DNA from: Sordaria brevicollis
Lineage: Eukaryota > Ascomycota > Sordariomycetes > Sordariales > Sordariaceae
Length of the DNA: 64,000 nucleotides
Assembly: GCA_033439795.1 (NCBI GenBank)
Contig: JAUTDP010000015.1
Location: 124,001-188,000 of the forward strand
Reading direction: 5' to 3'
Part shown: positions 35,718 through 47,973 of the stretch, in pieces
Numbering within the stretch: position 1 is the stretch's first letter
Layout of the letters: the number at the start of each line of letters is the position of its first letter
Made by a program: the position numbers and the translations under genes
Notes under the pieces: model-generated
What the model was told of the DNA's origin: nothing
The model's database searches: none
What the model saw: only the letters and a program-made list of their open reading frames with translations

Positions 35718-37122
35718 ATGACAACAGCTTCTCTTCAAACCGGGTCTAGCCCAGAATCAAGACCTGGATCTCCATCCCCAGACGATATTATCCAAGCGTT
35801 TCTGGAACAACAAGATGATATCCTCATATATGGACAATCCCAGGAATACTACTCCACCCAGGTCCATACTCTCCCAAGTCCATCTTTTGACCTAGGCACT
35901 CATGGCAACACAGATGTCTTTGCATACGACGAGACATATACCGGGGCCAGACTCAGTCCGTTTTCGAAGCCTCTGGCAGGATTCCAACAAGAGTCGCAAC
36001 TACCCTCTCCTCCGGAATCCCCTTCCGGAAGTCCATCGGGCGTGTCTCGTCATCGTCGCACATCCTCTTATCCAAGGAAGGCAGGCACAAGCGGCAAGAC
36101 CCATGCTAGGAGACACACCACGTTGGGTACGAGTTCCAAGGGGCCCATGGCGCATAGTCCAATGGTGCCGCGCAAGGCTGAGGACTGGGAGCCATGGAAG
36201 AGTGTTATCCACCAACTGTACATTGTGCAGAATCACATTCTCAAGGACATCATTGTAATCATGGAGAATACCTACAATTTCAAGGCGACGTGAGTAGTCT
36301 ATGTCGAATGTTGACTGTGGAAGAAGCAAGACTAACAGAGCCACGCTACACAGACCAAAGATGTACAAAAACCAGTTTGCTCGATGGAACTTCTTCAAGT
36401 ACGCCATCAAACGACGATCACCCGCGGGGACCGACACAAGCTCTGACGTGACCTCTCCTGAAAGCACCGGAGAATCCTGGATTACGGATCAAGACCACCA
36501 ATCTGAAGAGATGCAACCCGAACCCGCTACACCTGGCTTCCGCATTGAACTTGACAGTCCCGTTGACGCATACCCGTCTCACTACCTTGATGACGGTCCA
36601 TCTGCATTTCAGGAGTCATCCTACTTCTTACAGTATCCCCAGGACGACATTGGATCTTTTTGTCTTGACTCAGCATCCACATCGTTGGCTCAACAGATGA
36701 TCATGAACGACCCCGAAAGCAAAGAGCTTGGGACAAAGTGGAGCCATCGCAATTTCGGCCCCGACTTTGCTCAACGGCTAGAGAATCTGTTGAACAAGGT
36801 CACAAGCCTGGAATGCTCGGGGCAGCTCTCGGAGGACGTGCTGAAAGCGATCCAGAAAATTTATTGCGGGTGGATGAGCGACTACTACCAGTCTACACAG
36901 CAGTGGTCGGAAGTGTTTGAGTGGAAGAAACGAGGACTGGCCATGACTTCGAACCGGCAGTATGTTGCCTGCTCGATGCGGCTGGAAGAGTTGATGAGGG
37001 ATCATGGGTTGACTGAAGAGGCGGAAGAGTTGAGGAGGAAGAGGATGGATATCGGATGGTTGATGGGAGGTGCGTTGACGAGCTCTTTTCAGTGGATTTC
37101 GGGGAGGTCGATGGCGTTTTAG
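35718..37122 (+). CDS. Clr5-domain protein
   Basis: Two exons, 35718-36289 and 36354-37122, with a 64-bp intron (donor GTGAGT, branch CTAAC, acceptor CACAG); 446 residues. The start ATG has a good fungal context (GCCGCCATGAC). Residues 1-150 are Ser/Pro-rich and look disordered. About residues 156-213 form a Clr5 domain: W..WK..I..LY near the start and, across the splice junction, FKATPKMYKNQF.RW. Clr5 is a short helical domain of uncertain role found near the N-terminus of many fungal proteins. After an acidic linker the region 330-420 is predicted helical (LENLLNKV, VLKAIQKIYCGWMSDYY, LRRKRMD), possibly TPR-like. A nuclear or regulatory role is an inference from the family. It converges with the transporter gene 235 bp downstream. 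Confidence 0.85.
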
Positions 37123-37357
37123 GGTTTTGTAGTTGGAAAATATTGTACATCTGCCTACGTACAATTCAGAATGGAAATAAGGGCAAATGTTAACGGACTG
37201 GCAAGTGAATCGAAACCAACAAACGTCCATTTCATGGCAGCAAGCAGCACCTGAGTAAGAAGAGCAACGGACAAATTAACAGTTGTGTTCATTACTTCGC
37301 ATGTGGGTATCTTAAACTTCCTTCCTCCCTCACACATTCCTTTACCGGCTGCACCCA

Positions 37358-39067
37358 TCAAGGCACATAAACCTGCGGTTCCTCCCCATCTTTTCCGGGC
37401 TTCACCTTCCCCTCCGCCACCCGCCTATTATGAACCACATAAATCCCAATCTGCATCAACGCAAAGAAGATGCCCGCCGCCACCATGCAAATCTGGATCA
37501 ACAGCCCCCTCTCATAAAAAGGCCCATCCCCCATCCTGTAATACTGCGTCCCCGCCATCAACCCCAAAATCGCACTCATCACCCACATCGCGATCCCCAC
37601 GCTCCTCTCCCTCTCATCCCTACAATTCAGCTGCACCCACGTGTTATGAACAGGATGATACCCGACCGCAAACGCGTTTACGGCCGTCCACAGTCCCCAG
37701 CGTGACCACCTCCCCAACTCCCCCATTTCTTTGTTTCGCTGCACCTCGCGGCACACTATCAACACGACCAAGTAACACACCTGTGCCAAAACGACGGTTG
37801 CCCCGCGTTTACCAGTGCGATCGGAGAGCCAGGCGAAGATGAAGACGGTGAGTAAAGAGAGAAAGGCGCCGACGCAGGCTAGGGCGTTGGATGACGTGCG
37901 ACTCCAGCCGAGGGAGAGGAGGATGGAGGGGGTGTAGGTTGTTAGGGAGGACCAGGTGGAGAAGACGGCGAAGGTGGAGAAGTAGTGCGGCCAGCGGCGG
38001 TGGTGGGTTAGGGTTTTCCAGACTAGGGAGGGGGGGATGTGGAGGTTTTTCTCAATCTCGGGGGTGGTGGTGGGTTGGGATTCGGTTTGGTCGGGGGTGG
38101 GAGTGGTGGGGGTGGTTTGCTTCTCAACGGGTTGGTTGGATGAGGGGGGAGAAGAAGAAGAGCCGCTGTGAAGATGGTCTCGCTCCAGCCGACGGACGAG
38201 AACGGCCGAGTCGGTTGGTGAGAAGCGGATGAGGCCCGGGGAGAGCAAAGGGCGCGGGTTGCGAGGAGATCCCGGGAGGAAAAAGAGGAGGAGGATCGAA
38301 ACACAAATCGTAAAAAGGCCCTCCAGTAAAAATAACCACTGCCACCCTTTCATCCCCCTCTCCCCATCCAACCTCAATATCCCCGCTCCCAGCAGGGGAC
38401 TAATGGCGTTACCACCAAACATGCCAAAAAACAACACCGCCACTCTTTTCCCCAGCTCTGTACTTCTGTACCACTTGCTAAGGGTATATACAGCGCCGGG
38501 GATGTATCCCGCCTCACAAAGTCCCAAGATGGCTCTTGACACTAGAAACCCGGTCTTGTTTTTGATGAGTGGTTGCAAGCTAGCGACCAGCCCGAAGAGA
38601 AAGACTTGAGCCGAAATCCATTTCCGGGGACCCCACCGCTGGAGTAGCATGTTGGAAGGGATTTCGAGGACGACGATGCCGATGAACATTAGCTGGTTTC
38701 CGAGGTTAATGACGTTGGTGGAGACGCCGATGGAGGTGTGAAAACCGTTGGTGAGGGCGGAGGCGATGTTCATGCGGTCGAGCTGGAAGACGAGGAGCCC
38801 CAGGAAGAGGAGGGGGAGGACTGTTTGGTCTGCTCTGTTGGTGTGGTCGGGTTCGTTAGTTGATGGATGATGAAAACTTGAGGGGGAGAGGAGGCAGTGG
38901 AGGACTTACTTCCTCACAGCACGGGCTTCGGCTTTGGGATCCCATTCTGGTTCGACTGTGCCTGTTGAAGACTCGAAGAAGGTTGACTCTGGTGGTGTTG
39001 TTGAGTCTGGGTAAGGTGCCTTTTCTGGCTTTTCTGAGAATTGAGATTGTGGTCGAGTTTGAGCCAT
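37358..39067 (-). CDS. Major facilitator superfamily transporter, anion:cation symporter (allantoate permease-like) family
   Basis: Two exons, 39067-38910 and 38834-37358, with a 75-bp intron (donor GTAAGT, acceptor CAACAG); 544 residues. The N-terminal 50 residues are cytosolic. The first membrane helix follows with VLPLLFL...LDRMNIASA, a signature of the ACS family (Dal5/Tna1-like). WYRSTELGKRVAVLFFGMFGG and the DRTGKRG loop motif of the second half also match. A Ser/Thr/Pro-rich cytosolic loop separates the two six-helix halves. Expected to import an organic anion such as nicotinate, allantoate or a pantothenate-like compound by proton symport at the plasma membrane; the substrate cannot be told. 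A C23 tract lies about 194 bp before the start, and a Copia element is about 1.4 kb upstream. Confidence 0.88.
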
Positions 39068-39260
39068 GGCTGCGGTTGAGAGACACCGATGGTGGTGAGG
39101 GCCAGGCTTGTGTAGAAGTGAGTGTCGCCAGCGACGGTTGATGTTGGATATGGCAACTCTTGAGGACAACACTTCAAACACCCAGAGAGGAATCAGATCC
39201 AGAAAGAACTTCAGACTTCAGAATTAGAGAAGGGTCAGGAAAGCAATATACTATCTAATT

Positions 39261-39283
39261 CCCCCCCCCCCCCCCCCCCCCCC
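39261..39283. repeat. Poly-C tract (C23)
   Basis: Uninterrupted run of 23 cytosines (G on the transcribed side of the transporter gene), about 194 bp upstream of its start codon. Such runs are length-unstable and can form G-quadruplex-type structures; the exact length may also be a sequencing artefact. Confidence 0.9.
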
Positions 39284-40483
39284 ACCTTATCGTCGAAACT
39301 ACAAAGGATCGCCATCCCTTCAGCCAGCCAGCCACATAGCCAACACGTTTTTTCACCCAGCAATGGTGATATCACTTTCACCGCATTCCACGTGCGGGCG
39401 GCACAAGGTCCGGCAGATACATTCTAGATTCTACCCCTGACTGCTTTTCGGATTTCCCAAGAGCTTGGGTTCGGTAGCGGCGTTGACGTGATCACGCAAC
39501 GGAATGATGCGCTGGGATCGGCCGTTTTGGGTAAGGTCTGAGGCTGACTGACTCTTGATGGACACTCGGCCACGACAGTTTCTTCACAAGTCCCGAAGAC
39601 GAGACACTGCAGACCACTGTTTCCAAAGTGATTATATTGTTGATATCCATACAGTATCTGCGTTTGCGGATGTCTTTGCTGGCAGATATGTAGGGAGTGG
39701 TCTTTCGCGTGAGGAAGCTCTTGCATTTGAAGCATCCACGACCTGTATCACTCGGTGGCTGGACCTCTCCTTCAAGGAAGGGAAAGGAAGGGGACGACAT
39801 CGATTCCATGTCTGATTCAACCGAATGCATCGAACTTCGGCCGAGACATGGGATTTTACACTGGGCAGCTCGATGGATCCTGGGGAGACCCTGGAATTAC
39901 GCTGGAAGAGGTTGATATCAGCCTAGAATGGAGTCGAAGAAGATAACCAAATGGCCAAGGGCGAGTCAGCAGGATAATCTCGATTCACAACACTCACAAA
40001 CCAGTCTTAGCGCGAAACCTGAGATGCCTTCAAAAATCTCGGTGATCCCCCCAAGAAATTGATCACATCATCGTCTTTCTTCGTCCCTTTTGCCCGGATG
40101 GAAGCCATCATGACCTTCCACTTACACGGCGGGCTTTGTTGGTGCTGTTAGTGCACTTTTAGCGTCTCATTGGCCACTGTTCTTTCCCATGCGGCTCTGG
40201 GTAATCCAAGTCCAGAACTGTTCTGTTTCGAGAAGAAAATCACTTGTAAATGCCCATCATCACCAAAACATTGCGATTTTTGGTGAAGATATCTCCACAA
40301 GGTGATGATGTATCGGCCGCCTAGATGGCGTGATATAACACAATCAGCGCCAAGACAGGGGGCTCAACCGGACGCCGGTTCAGGTTTCCCCACTGCCGGC
40401 CGCGGAGCACGGCGGCGCTAATCCATACCGGGAATGTTCGCCAAGGGCTCCGGCTTACAACCCGATCGGGCCACGCTTTATCG
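39284..40483. other. Intergenic region left of the Copia insertion
   Basis: Holds the upstream region of the transporter gene. Overlapping short frames on both strands (39424-39946) lack motifs and I do not call a gene. Base composition is normal and not RIP-like, so the boundary with the element at 40489 is sharp. Confidence 0.6.
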
Positions 40484-40488
40484 ATAGC

Positions 40489-40677
40489 TGTTAGATTGCA
40501 CAGCAAAGTGGATATCGTAATTGAGGGTTAAAAATTGATGTGTATATTTAGAAGAGTTCTGTAGAATCCGAGTTGGGGGTGCCCAGACTATTAGGAAAGT
40601 CTGCAGCCAGAATTTGGTAGCTAGGGCGCCTTACGTAAGCCTGTTTCTACTAGTCGAATCTACCCTCTAATTTAATA
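40489..40677 (-). repeat. LTR of F (3' LTR in element orientation)
   Basis: 189 bp. The outer part keeps C residues (GATTGCACAGCAAAG) that are T in the other copy, while its inner end is RIP-changed (TTTAATA for CTGACA). Directly followed by the purine tract. Confidence 0.94.
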
Positions 40678-40689
40678 TACCTCCCCAAA

Positions 40690-43600
40690 TGTAATTTATT
40701 TCTTAAAATAAATAAATCTAAAACTATTTATATAAGATTAATTACTCCTCCTCATCTATCTCTTTAATTCTTAGGTATTTTACCCGCTAATACCCTTCTT
40801 TATTTCGTATAGAATTTATTCCTATTAATTTCTTGAATTTTTGGTATTTCTTTACGGTTAATACCTTAGTTATACCGTTTACGGGTATTTTTAAAGTTTC
40901 GAAATACTATACTTTAATTATCTTTATTTATATTTCTTATTTTAATTAATATTAATGAATATTAATATAGCGGAATTTAATTATTAATTTTAATACCTCT
41001 ACGTTTAAAATTCTGAATATTTAAATATTATTATATTCGAGAATTGGGGTAGGGTTAGAAAATTTCAATATAAGACTTTTAAATAGCTTTATAATATATA
41101 ATACTTCTTTAGCAACGTTAAAAAGGGCTACGAATTTTATTTCAATTATAGAGGTAGTTATTATTAATTATTTGGAAATTCCTTAATAGATGAATTTACT
41201 ATATAGTTTTATTATAAATCCTTGGGAGTTTTTACGGTCGATAGAATTATCGGTAAAGGAGGTATTAAAAGCGAATTAAAATTTAATATTTCCTCTATAA
41301 TATAGGGCTAGGTCTATAATAGTAAAAAAGTAATATAATACTTTATTTACGGCCTTATAATATTTTAATCCTAGGTTATAATTATATTTAATAAATCGAT
41401 TGGCTATAAAGGTAATATTTAATTTAGTAATAATAGCGGCGTAGAGTATAGACCCGATTTTAATTTAATATTAATAAATAGATTAATTAGTAATTTTATA
41501 ATCGTAAAGTATTAATTCGATATTATTCATTAGGATTTAAGTAGTGTATTTATTATTAGCGAGCTTATAAATTTTTTAAAAGTATAACCGTTAGGATAAT
41601 TAAATTTTACGGGCTTTATAATTACGGATTATTTTAATACTTAAGAATTATTATAACTCTTCTCCTCCAATTAGATTATACCGGGACTATAGAATCTTTA
41701 TATATTACTGGGCAATTTCCTCCTTAGTAGGGTAATAATAGAAAATAATATTATTAATGTAATAAAAGACTAAAATACCGTTATTAATTAGAATATAAAA
41801 ATCTTTAGGAATTACGTAGAACCTTAGGGCTTTAAATATCCTTATAAATTCTTATTACTATAATAGTAGGGAATGACGAAGATTATATAGTACTTTAAAG
41901 ATTTTAAATACTTTCTCTTAAATATAATAATTAAATAGTATATATATATAGATTTTTTTATTTATTATTACGTTTACGAAGGCGTTAATTACGTCCTATT
42001 AAATAAACTTAAGGTTGAAGCGTGAAACTATAATTATAAAGGTGCGGAAAGATTTTCTTATTAGGGTAGAGGTATAAATTTCTTACCCTATAATCTTTAT
42101 TTATTAGTCTCCACGTATAATTAAACGAATTTTAACTTTATTAAAGTGGTTATTTTTAAAATATTTATAAATATATATTTATATATAATTAAGGATTTAC
42201 TTGCCTTTAATTTTAAGTTCGTTGTAGTCTATTTCTACTTAAGTTTTTATTTATTTATAACTCTCGAAATAAATTTATTCGGTTTACTTAAAGAGGTCGC
42301 TTAAAGGATATTTATCGAAGTCTTTATAATTATAGGGTATTAGCGGTAATTAATAACGGTAGAAGCTTTAGAATTTATTAATAGCGATTAGGGATTTAAT
42401 TATATTTTTGGTAATTACCCGTTCCTTATATATAGAGCGTTATAATTCTATTTTAATAATTTTCTTCCTATATATTATAATTATAGGTTAATAAAGACGT
42501 TTAGCGTTAAATATTACTTTTTAAGGCTCGAAACTTTTTAATAATTCCTTTTTAACGTATTTAATATAATTTATAGCGAATACCTTTATAAAAAAGGAAA
42601 TTAGTAATAATATATTTAATAATATTAAATAATTATAATTAACGAAGTAATCGATAATTATTCGGTCCTTTTTTAAATTTATAACTTTATTAAAGGGGTT
42701 TAAAAGCAGTATATTAATTTCTACTTTTTAAATAATTGCTTTTTCGGTTTATATTTCCCTAATAATTATTACCTCCCTTTTTTAAATTAAGTTAAAAGAA
42801 AGAGAATTTAGAAGATCGTAAATATTCGTATCTTTTATATTAATACAGTTAGTTATAAAATCGAGGGGAAATTGGTTATTTAATAATTATTCTCTAGCGG
42901 TATATTTCTTTAATAAAGCGGTAAATTCTTTTAAAGTAAACTTTAAGGATTCGGCTTCCTTTTCTATTTTATTAATAAAGAGGGTACATTTATTAAAAAT
43001 AACGTTACGGATATTAATAACCTCATTAGTAATAAGGTTTTAGATTCGGTAAATAGTTATAGAAGTATAATTAATTAAGTATTTAATTTATACTTTAGGG
43101 TTTATTTTTTAAAACTTATTTTACTTATTCTTAGCGGTTATAATTATTACGAATATTTTATAACTATAAATTCGAAGGTAGGAAATATTAGGTTTACGGG
43201 GGGTAATTTCGTCGTTACTACTATTAATTTTCTTAATAATAACTGTATAGAATCTTTTATAAGGAGATTTCTAATCGTAAAAGTATTTGGGGGACCGATT
43301 ATTGAAATATATTACTATAAAAACGATTTCCGGTTAAAAATCCTTAGGAAAACGAGTATTTAAATTTATAATACGCGCTTTATCCTTAATTATATTTCCC
43401 GAGCGCTTTATATTTCCGTTTTATATTTAAATATATAGGGTAGAGGGTTCTATAATTATATTGCATTGCGCTAATAGGTTTAAAAGTAATTATAATTTTG
43501 TAATTTTATTATTATATTTTAATATTCGTATTATAACGTTAAATTGTATTTTAAGGAGAATAAAAAGGTCGTTTAAATAAATTGCAATTATAATAGCGAA

Positions 43601-45920
43601 TTAGTCGTAGAGGAAGTATTCCTAAATATATTTAATAAATTTATAAGTAATAAATATAATATTAATATAATTTCGGTAGTTTTCTTTATAATTGAGAAAG
43701 TTTATAACGAGACGTTCTTTAACCTTATATTTTCTATTTTTAAATTTTCATTTAATTTATTATTTAATTTTTATTTAAATATAAGTATTATATTATTTAG
43801 TTTTAAGGTTTTTTTCGTCTTCCTCTTTCTTATTTTTAAATAGGATTTTAGCTCTTAATATATTATAGAGGTAGAATAGTATTTAAGGATTAGGGTATTT
43901 TAATTTAAAATATTAAATAAAGGGGTCTTTATAATAATGTTTATAGCCTATATAAGAATTGATTATATTCTTACGGATATAAAAATTCGCTTAAATAAGT
44001 GAATAAAGAAGTTTTTTAAATAGAATTTAGCGGTAATAGGTTTTAAAATAATAAAATAATAATTAATTTATATTACGAAGGTAATTATTAAATAATTTAT
44101 AATCCTAGAAGAAACTTTATTTATATAATAAATATAAGGAGATAAAATTGGTTACAAAATTAGGGTAGAAAGTTATATTGTAGAAACGTAATTTTTTAGG
44201 CCCATTTTCTCTATTAATAATAAAATTAACCTCCTTATAACCTTGGATTATAATACGTAAATTTCTAGCCTATAAGTTATTATTATAGGGTACGTAATAG
44301 AAATTGAGGAAATGCGTAATTTCGTTAAATACGTATAAAGAATTATTAGAATTAAGAAGAGCGTAGTTTTTGAGCGGGTAAGTATTAGAATTTCTTTTTC
44401 CCGTTTAGAATATTACTTATATTATAACGGTTCTATAAATTTAAATAAAGGTAGGGATAAAGTTTATAACGGTATTTTTATTAAAAAGTTAATTACTTTA
44501 AAATTGGTTATTAATATTAAGGATAGGATTTATTAATTACTTAATTATTTCCCTTCTTTAAATTTCAATTTCCTTTTTAAATTTTAAATCGTTATTAAGG
44601 TTTTTAATTACCCGAATTTATACTTTAGGGTTAGGTTTCTAGCGAAGGTTTAAAGCTTTATTAAAGAAGAGATATTAATAATATTTAATAATATACGTAC
44701 CTTCTTCGTAAACCTTATAGCGAAATAACGATAATAAATTTCTATTCTATTTAGAATCTTTAATTTGCGTTACGTATTTCCTTTTACGCTAATTATATTA
44801 AAGTCTATTAAGTTAAACGTCCTTTACCTTAATATTAATATCCTTTAACCTATTAAAAGTATCGCTTCTAATTCTAAAAGATATTCCGCGAATACTTCTA
44901 TAATTAAATTTAATTTATATAATTACGGGTACTTTATCATTAAGGCCTTTAATATAGAAATCCCCAAATAAAATATAGAAGTTAAAAATATTATTAACGA
45001 TTTATAAATAATATTAATATAAGGCGCTAAAAGTTTAGCCCGGTCGAATAGGGTATAAATATTCAATAAAATTATAGAATTAAACGGTAGTTAATAGGGA
45101 TTTAAAGACCGCGTAGAATTAGGTTCTAATTATAATAATTTTTTAACCGTCGATTTATTTAATTATTCCTATTTTGGGCTTTATTATAAGGGGTTTATTA
45201 ATATAATTACGGTAAACCTTACGGGTATTAATAAAAGCTTATTCGGGACGGTATTATAGCCTTTTAATAAAGGTAAAGTATTATTAGGGGAGATTTTTAT
45301 TATTTTAGAAGTAATTAAATTTATAATTTTAGTAAACGGTTTTACGTATTTATTTAGTAAATATAGCGTAGTACTTCGAAAAGGTTTTATATTTCTTAAA
45401 TTAGTAATTAAATATATTAATATTATAATTATATTCTTATAGCCTTATAATAATAAAGTCGGTAAATTTAGCGGTAGCGTTATTAATCTATTCCTTTAAG
45501 GATTTTTTAATAAGTTTTATATTTATAAAGATATTATCAGCGTTATAAAGAGGGATTAATATAATAAGGATATTATTTTTAAAATCGTTAAAGGCTTCTT
45601 TAGCCTTTTTAATATAATAATAGGCGGACGATTTAATAGTATAATTTATAATAATTAGCTTTATAGGTTTAAAGGGAATTGGCTATACCCCTAGTATATA
45701 ATTAATAAGGTTTAAAATTTTAGCGTAGGCTATAAATTCGTTACTCTACTCTTTAAATTTATTTATAGAATTTAGGTAGATTTATTTGGCGACGATTTCC
45801 TTATCGATTGATTAGGATATAATTAATAATGTAGTAGGTTACGGTAATAATAGGGATAATGGTTGTAATTAGTGTAATTGAAGTTTTCGTAGCGTGGAGA
45901 TTGCAAATTAGACTATTAAT
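40690..45920 (-). pseudogene. gag-pol remnant of Copia element F
   Basis: Minus strand. Integrase: at 43440-43375 a frame has QNG..KRSGNIIKDKAR, matching the Copia core Q-N-G-x-x-E-R-S-G. Reverse transcriptase: DVINAFVN at about 41998-41975 matches the D-V-x-x-A-F motif, and ILVFYYINNIIF at about 41780-41745 is the polymerase box, with YVDD changed to YINN by Asp-codon G-to-A mutation. RNase H should lie below 41600 and gag between about 44500 and 45900, but I could not place their motifs with certainty. Stops are frequent in every frame. Confidence 0.85.
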
Positions 45921-46109
45921 TGTTAGATTGTACAGTAAAGTGGATATCGTAATTGAGGGTTAAAAATTGATGTGTGTATTTAGAAGAGTTCTGTGGAACC
46001 CGAGTTGGGGGTGCCTAGACTATTAGGAAGGTTTGCAGCCAGAATCTGGTGGCTGGGGCGCCTTACGTAAGCCTGTTTCTACTGGTCGAGTCTACCCTCT
46101 AATCTGACA
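45921..46109 (-). repeat. LTR of F (5' LTR in element orientation)
   Basis: 189 bp, matches 40489-40677. Here the outer right part is unmutated (GGTGGCTGGGGCG, CTGACA) and the inner left part carries C-to-T changes, again a mirror image. Confidence 0.94.
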
Positions 46110-46321
46110 ATAGCGCCCCCCTCCCCCCCCTCGCCCCGGGGAACGGGTAGGAGGGGTTCAACGGAATCGAACGTTTCTTTTTGATTGCCGAATGAGACTG
46201 CCTCTTTTTATATCAACTTCTTGTCCCGCTTCACTCCTTTCTCGGTATTATTCTCACCTGTCTTTCGTCGGTTTCAGTAAGAAAAAACAGGGGGGCACTT
46301 ACACATCTCTCAGTCGCCAAC

Positions 46322-47973
46322 ATGTCCAGGACACAACAACCCAAGAAGCCCATCAAGCGTGTGGCAGTCATCGGCGCGGGCCCCGCCGGCGCCATCGCCA
46401 TCGATGCTCTCGCTCAAGAAAGGACCTTTGATCTCATCCGCGTGTTCGAGAGACGTGAAGGGCCAGGAGGATGCTGGTATGAGCCCTCACTCATTCCCAC
46501 CCTTCTCACTCGCCCCAATGTTTTCTCACTTCCGTCCCCCAAGTTCACCTCATTAACAATAATCCCAGGATCGGCGACAAAGACCGCCCAGCACCTCTCT
46601 CCAACTTCTCCTCTCTCGCCTCCCGCACCGCCGACCCGCCCGTTCCCATCCCAGCCACCCTCCCCGCCCTCACGCCCAAGCTGGACCAGCCGCGCTTCAC
46701 CGAGTCTTCGGTGTATCCATACCTCGAAACCAACGTCGACGCCATTCCCATGCAATTCTCCCAAGAACCCTTCCCCTCTGAAAAATCCGAATTCTCCAAG
46801 GCTTTGCACGGACCCAACACGCCCTTTCGTCACTGGAAGTCCGTCCGCGGATATATCGAAGGGCTGATCAACCGGAACGGCTACCAAGATTTTGTTTCTT
46901 ACAACACGACCGTCGAGCGCGTGGAAAAAGTTGGCGACGAGTGGAAGGTGACTCTCCGCAAGGAAGGGGAGAGGTCAGACTACTGGTGGACGGAATGGTT
47001 CGACGCCGTTGTTGTGGCGAGCGGGCATTACTGGGTTCCTTGGATCCCCGAGATTAAGGGTTTGGAGGAGTTTGAGAGGGCGAGGCCGGGGAGCGTGTTG
47101 CATAGTAAACATTTTAGGGGGAGGGACCTCTACAAAGGAAAAGTATGTCACTTACCCTATTTCCCCCCCACCCTTATCCCACCCGCCGGAAAGACTAACG
47201 TCCCACCGCAGAAGGTAGTAACAGTAGGCGCCTCCGTCTCCGCCGCCGACATCGCCTACGACCTCGCCCACTCCCGCACCGCCCTCAGCCCCGTGCACGC
47301 CATCACCATCGGGCACAACTTCAACGGCTATTTCGGGGGCGAAGCCTTCAACCACCCGCGCATCGTCAACCACCCATCCATCAGCCACATCTGCCCCAAA
47401 ACCCGCACCGTCTTTCTCGTGGACGGTAACTCGATCCCTAACGTCGACCACATCATTTTCGGCACCGGCTACAGCTGGACCATGCCCTTCCTCCCGCAGG
47501 TGCCCGTCCGCAACAACCGCGTCCCGGACCTCTACCAGCACGTGGTCTGGCAAAAGGACCCTTCCCTCCTCTTTGTCGGTGCGGTGGGCGCGGGACTGAC
47601 GTTCAAGGTGTTTGAGTGGCAGGCTGTTTACGCCGCTCGTCTTTTGGCTGGTCGGGCCGCTGTGCCGGACCTGAAAGAGATGAAGGAGTGGGAAGAGGAG
47701 AGGATTAAAGTGAAGGGTGACGGGCCAAAGTTTAGTCTGATTTTCCCGGATTTTGAGGAGTATTTTGAGACTTTGAGACGGCTGGCGGGTGAGGGGGAGA
47801 CGGCGCGGGGGGTGGGGAGAAAACTACCAAAGTTTAGGCCGGAGTGGTTTAGGGCTTTTATGGAGGGTCATGATTTGAGGAAGAGGATGTGGAAGAGGGT
47901 GAATGAGCAGGATAGGGAGGAGGAGAAGAAGGTGGCGAAGGTGTTGGAGGGGGATGTTAGGGCGAAGTTGTAG
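46322..47973 (+). CDS. Flavin-containing monooxygenase
   Basis: Exons 46322-46476, 46569-47142 and 47212-47973 (496 residues); introns of 92 and 69 bp, both with donor GTATGA/GTATGT. The 69-bp intron has no stop and keeps frame, so an uncorrected frame runs through it. FAD-binding GAGPAG is at residues 18-23 in a VAVIGAGPAG strand; a Cys-Trp follows after GPGG. The FMO-type GSVLHSKHF segment precedes the second dinucleotide motif VGASVSAADIA (about 248-258), which binds NADPH. FGTGYSW (about 326) is the conserved ATG-like motif. It should oxygenate a nitrogen, sulfur or ketone group of a small molecule; the substrate is unknown. The C-terminal 60 residues are charged. A Copia element ends 212 bp upstream and probably replaced part of its promoter. 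Confidence 0.9.

Larger units (their letters stand above)
40489..46109 (-). mobile_element. Ty1/Copia LTR retrotransposon F, RIP-dead
   Basis: Two 189-bp LTRs (40489-40677 and 45921-46109), starting TGTTAGATT and ending AATCTGACA, are flanked by ATAGC (40484-40488 and 46110-46114). Total 5621 bp. Orientation is minus: the purine tract TTTGGGGAGGTA (minus) abuts the left LTR at 40678-40689, and integrase and reverse transcriptase motifs read right to left. Integrase (about 43375-43440) precedes reverse transcriptase (about 41700-42000), the order that separates Copia from Gypsy. It is inserted in the divergent region between the transporter gene and the monooxygenase gene, ending 212 bp before the latter's start codon. 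Confidence 0.95.

Noticed and set aside
37285..37842. 185-codon plus-strand Pro/Ser-rich open frame
   Set aside because: Antisense to the transporter gene; the composition comes from the reverse complement of that gene.
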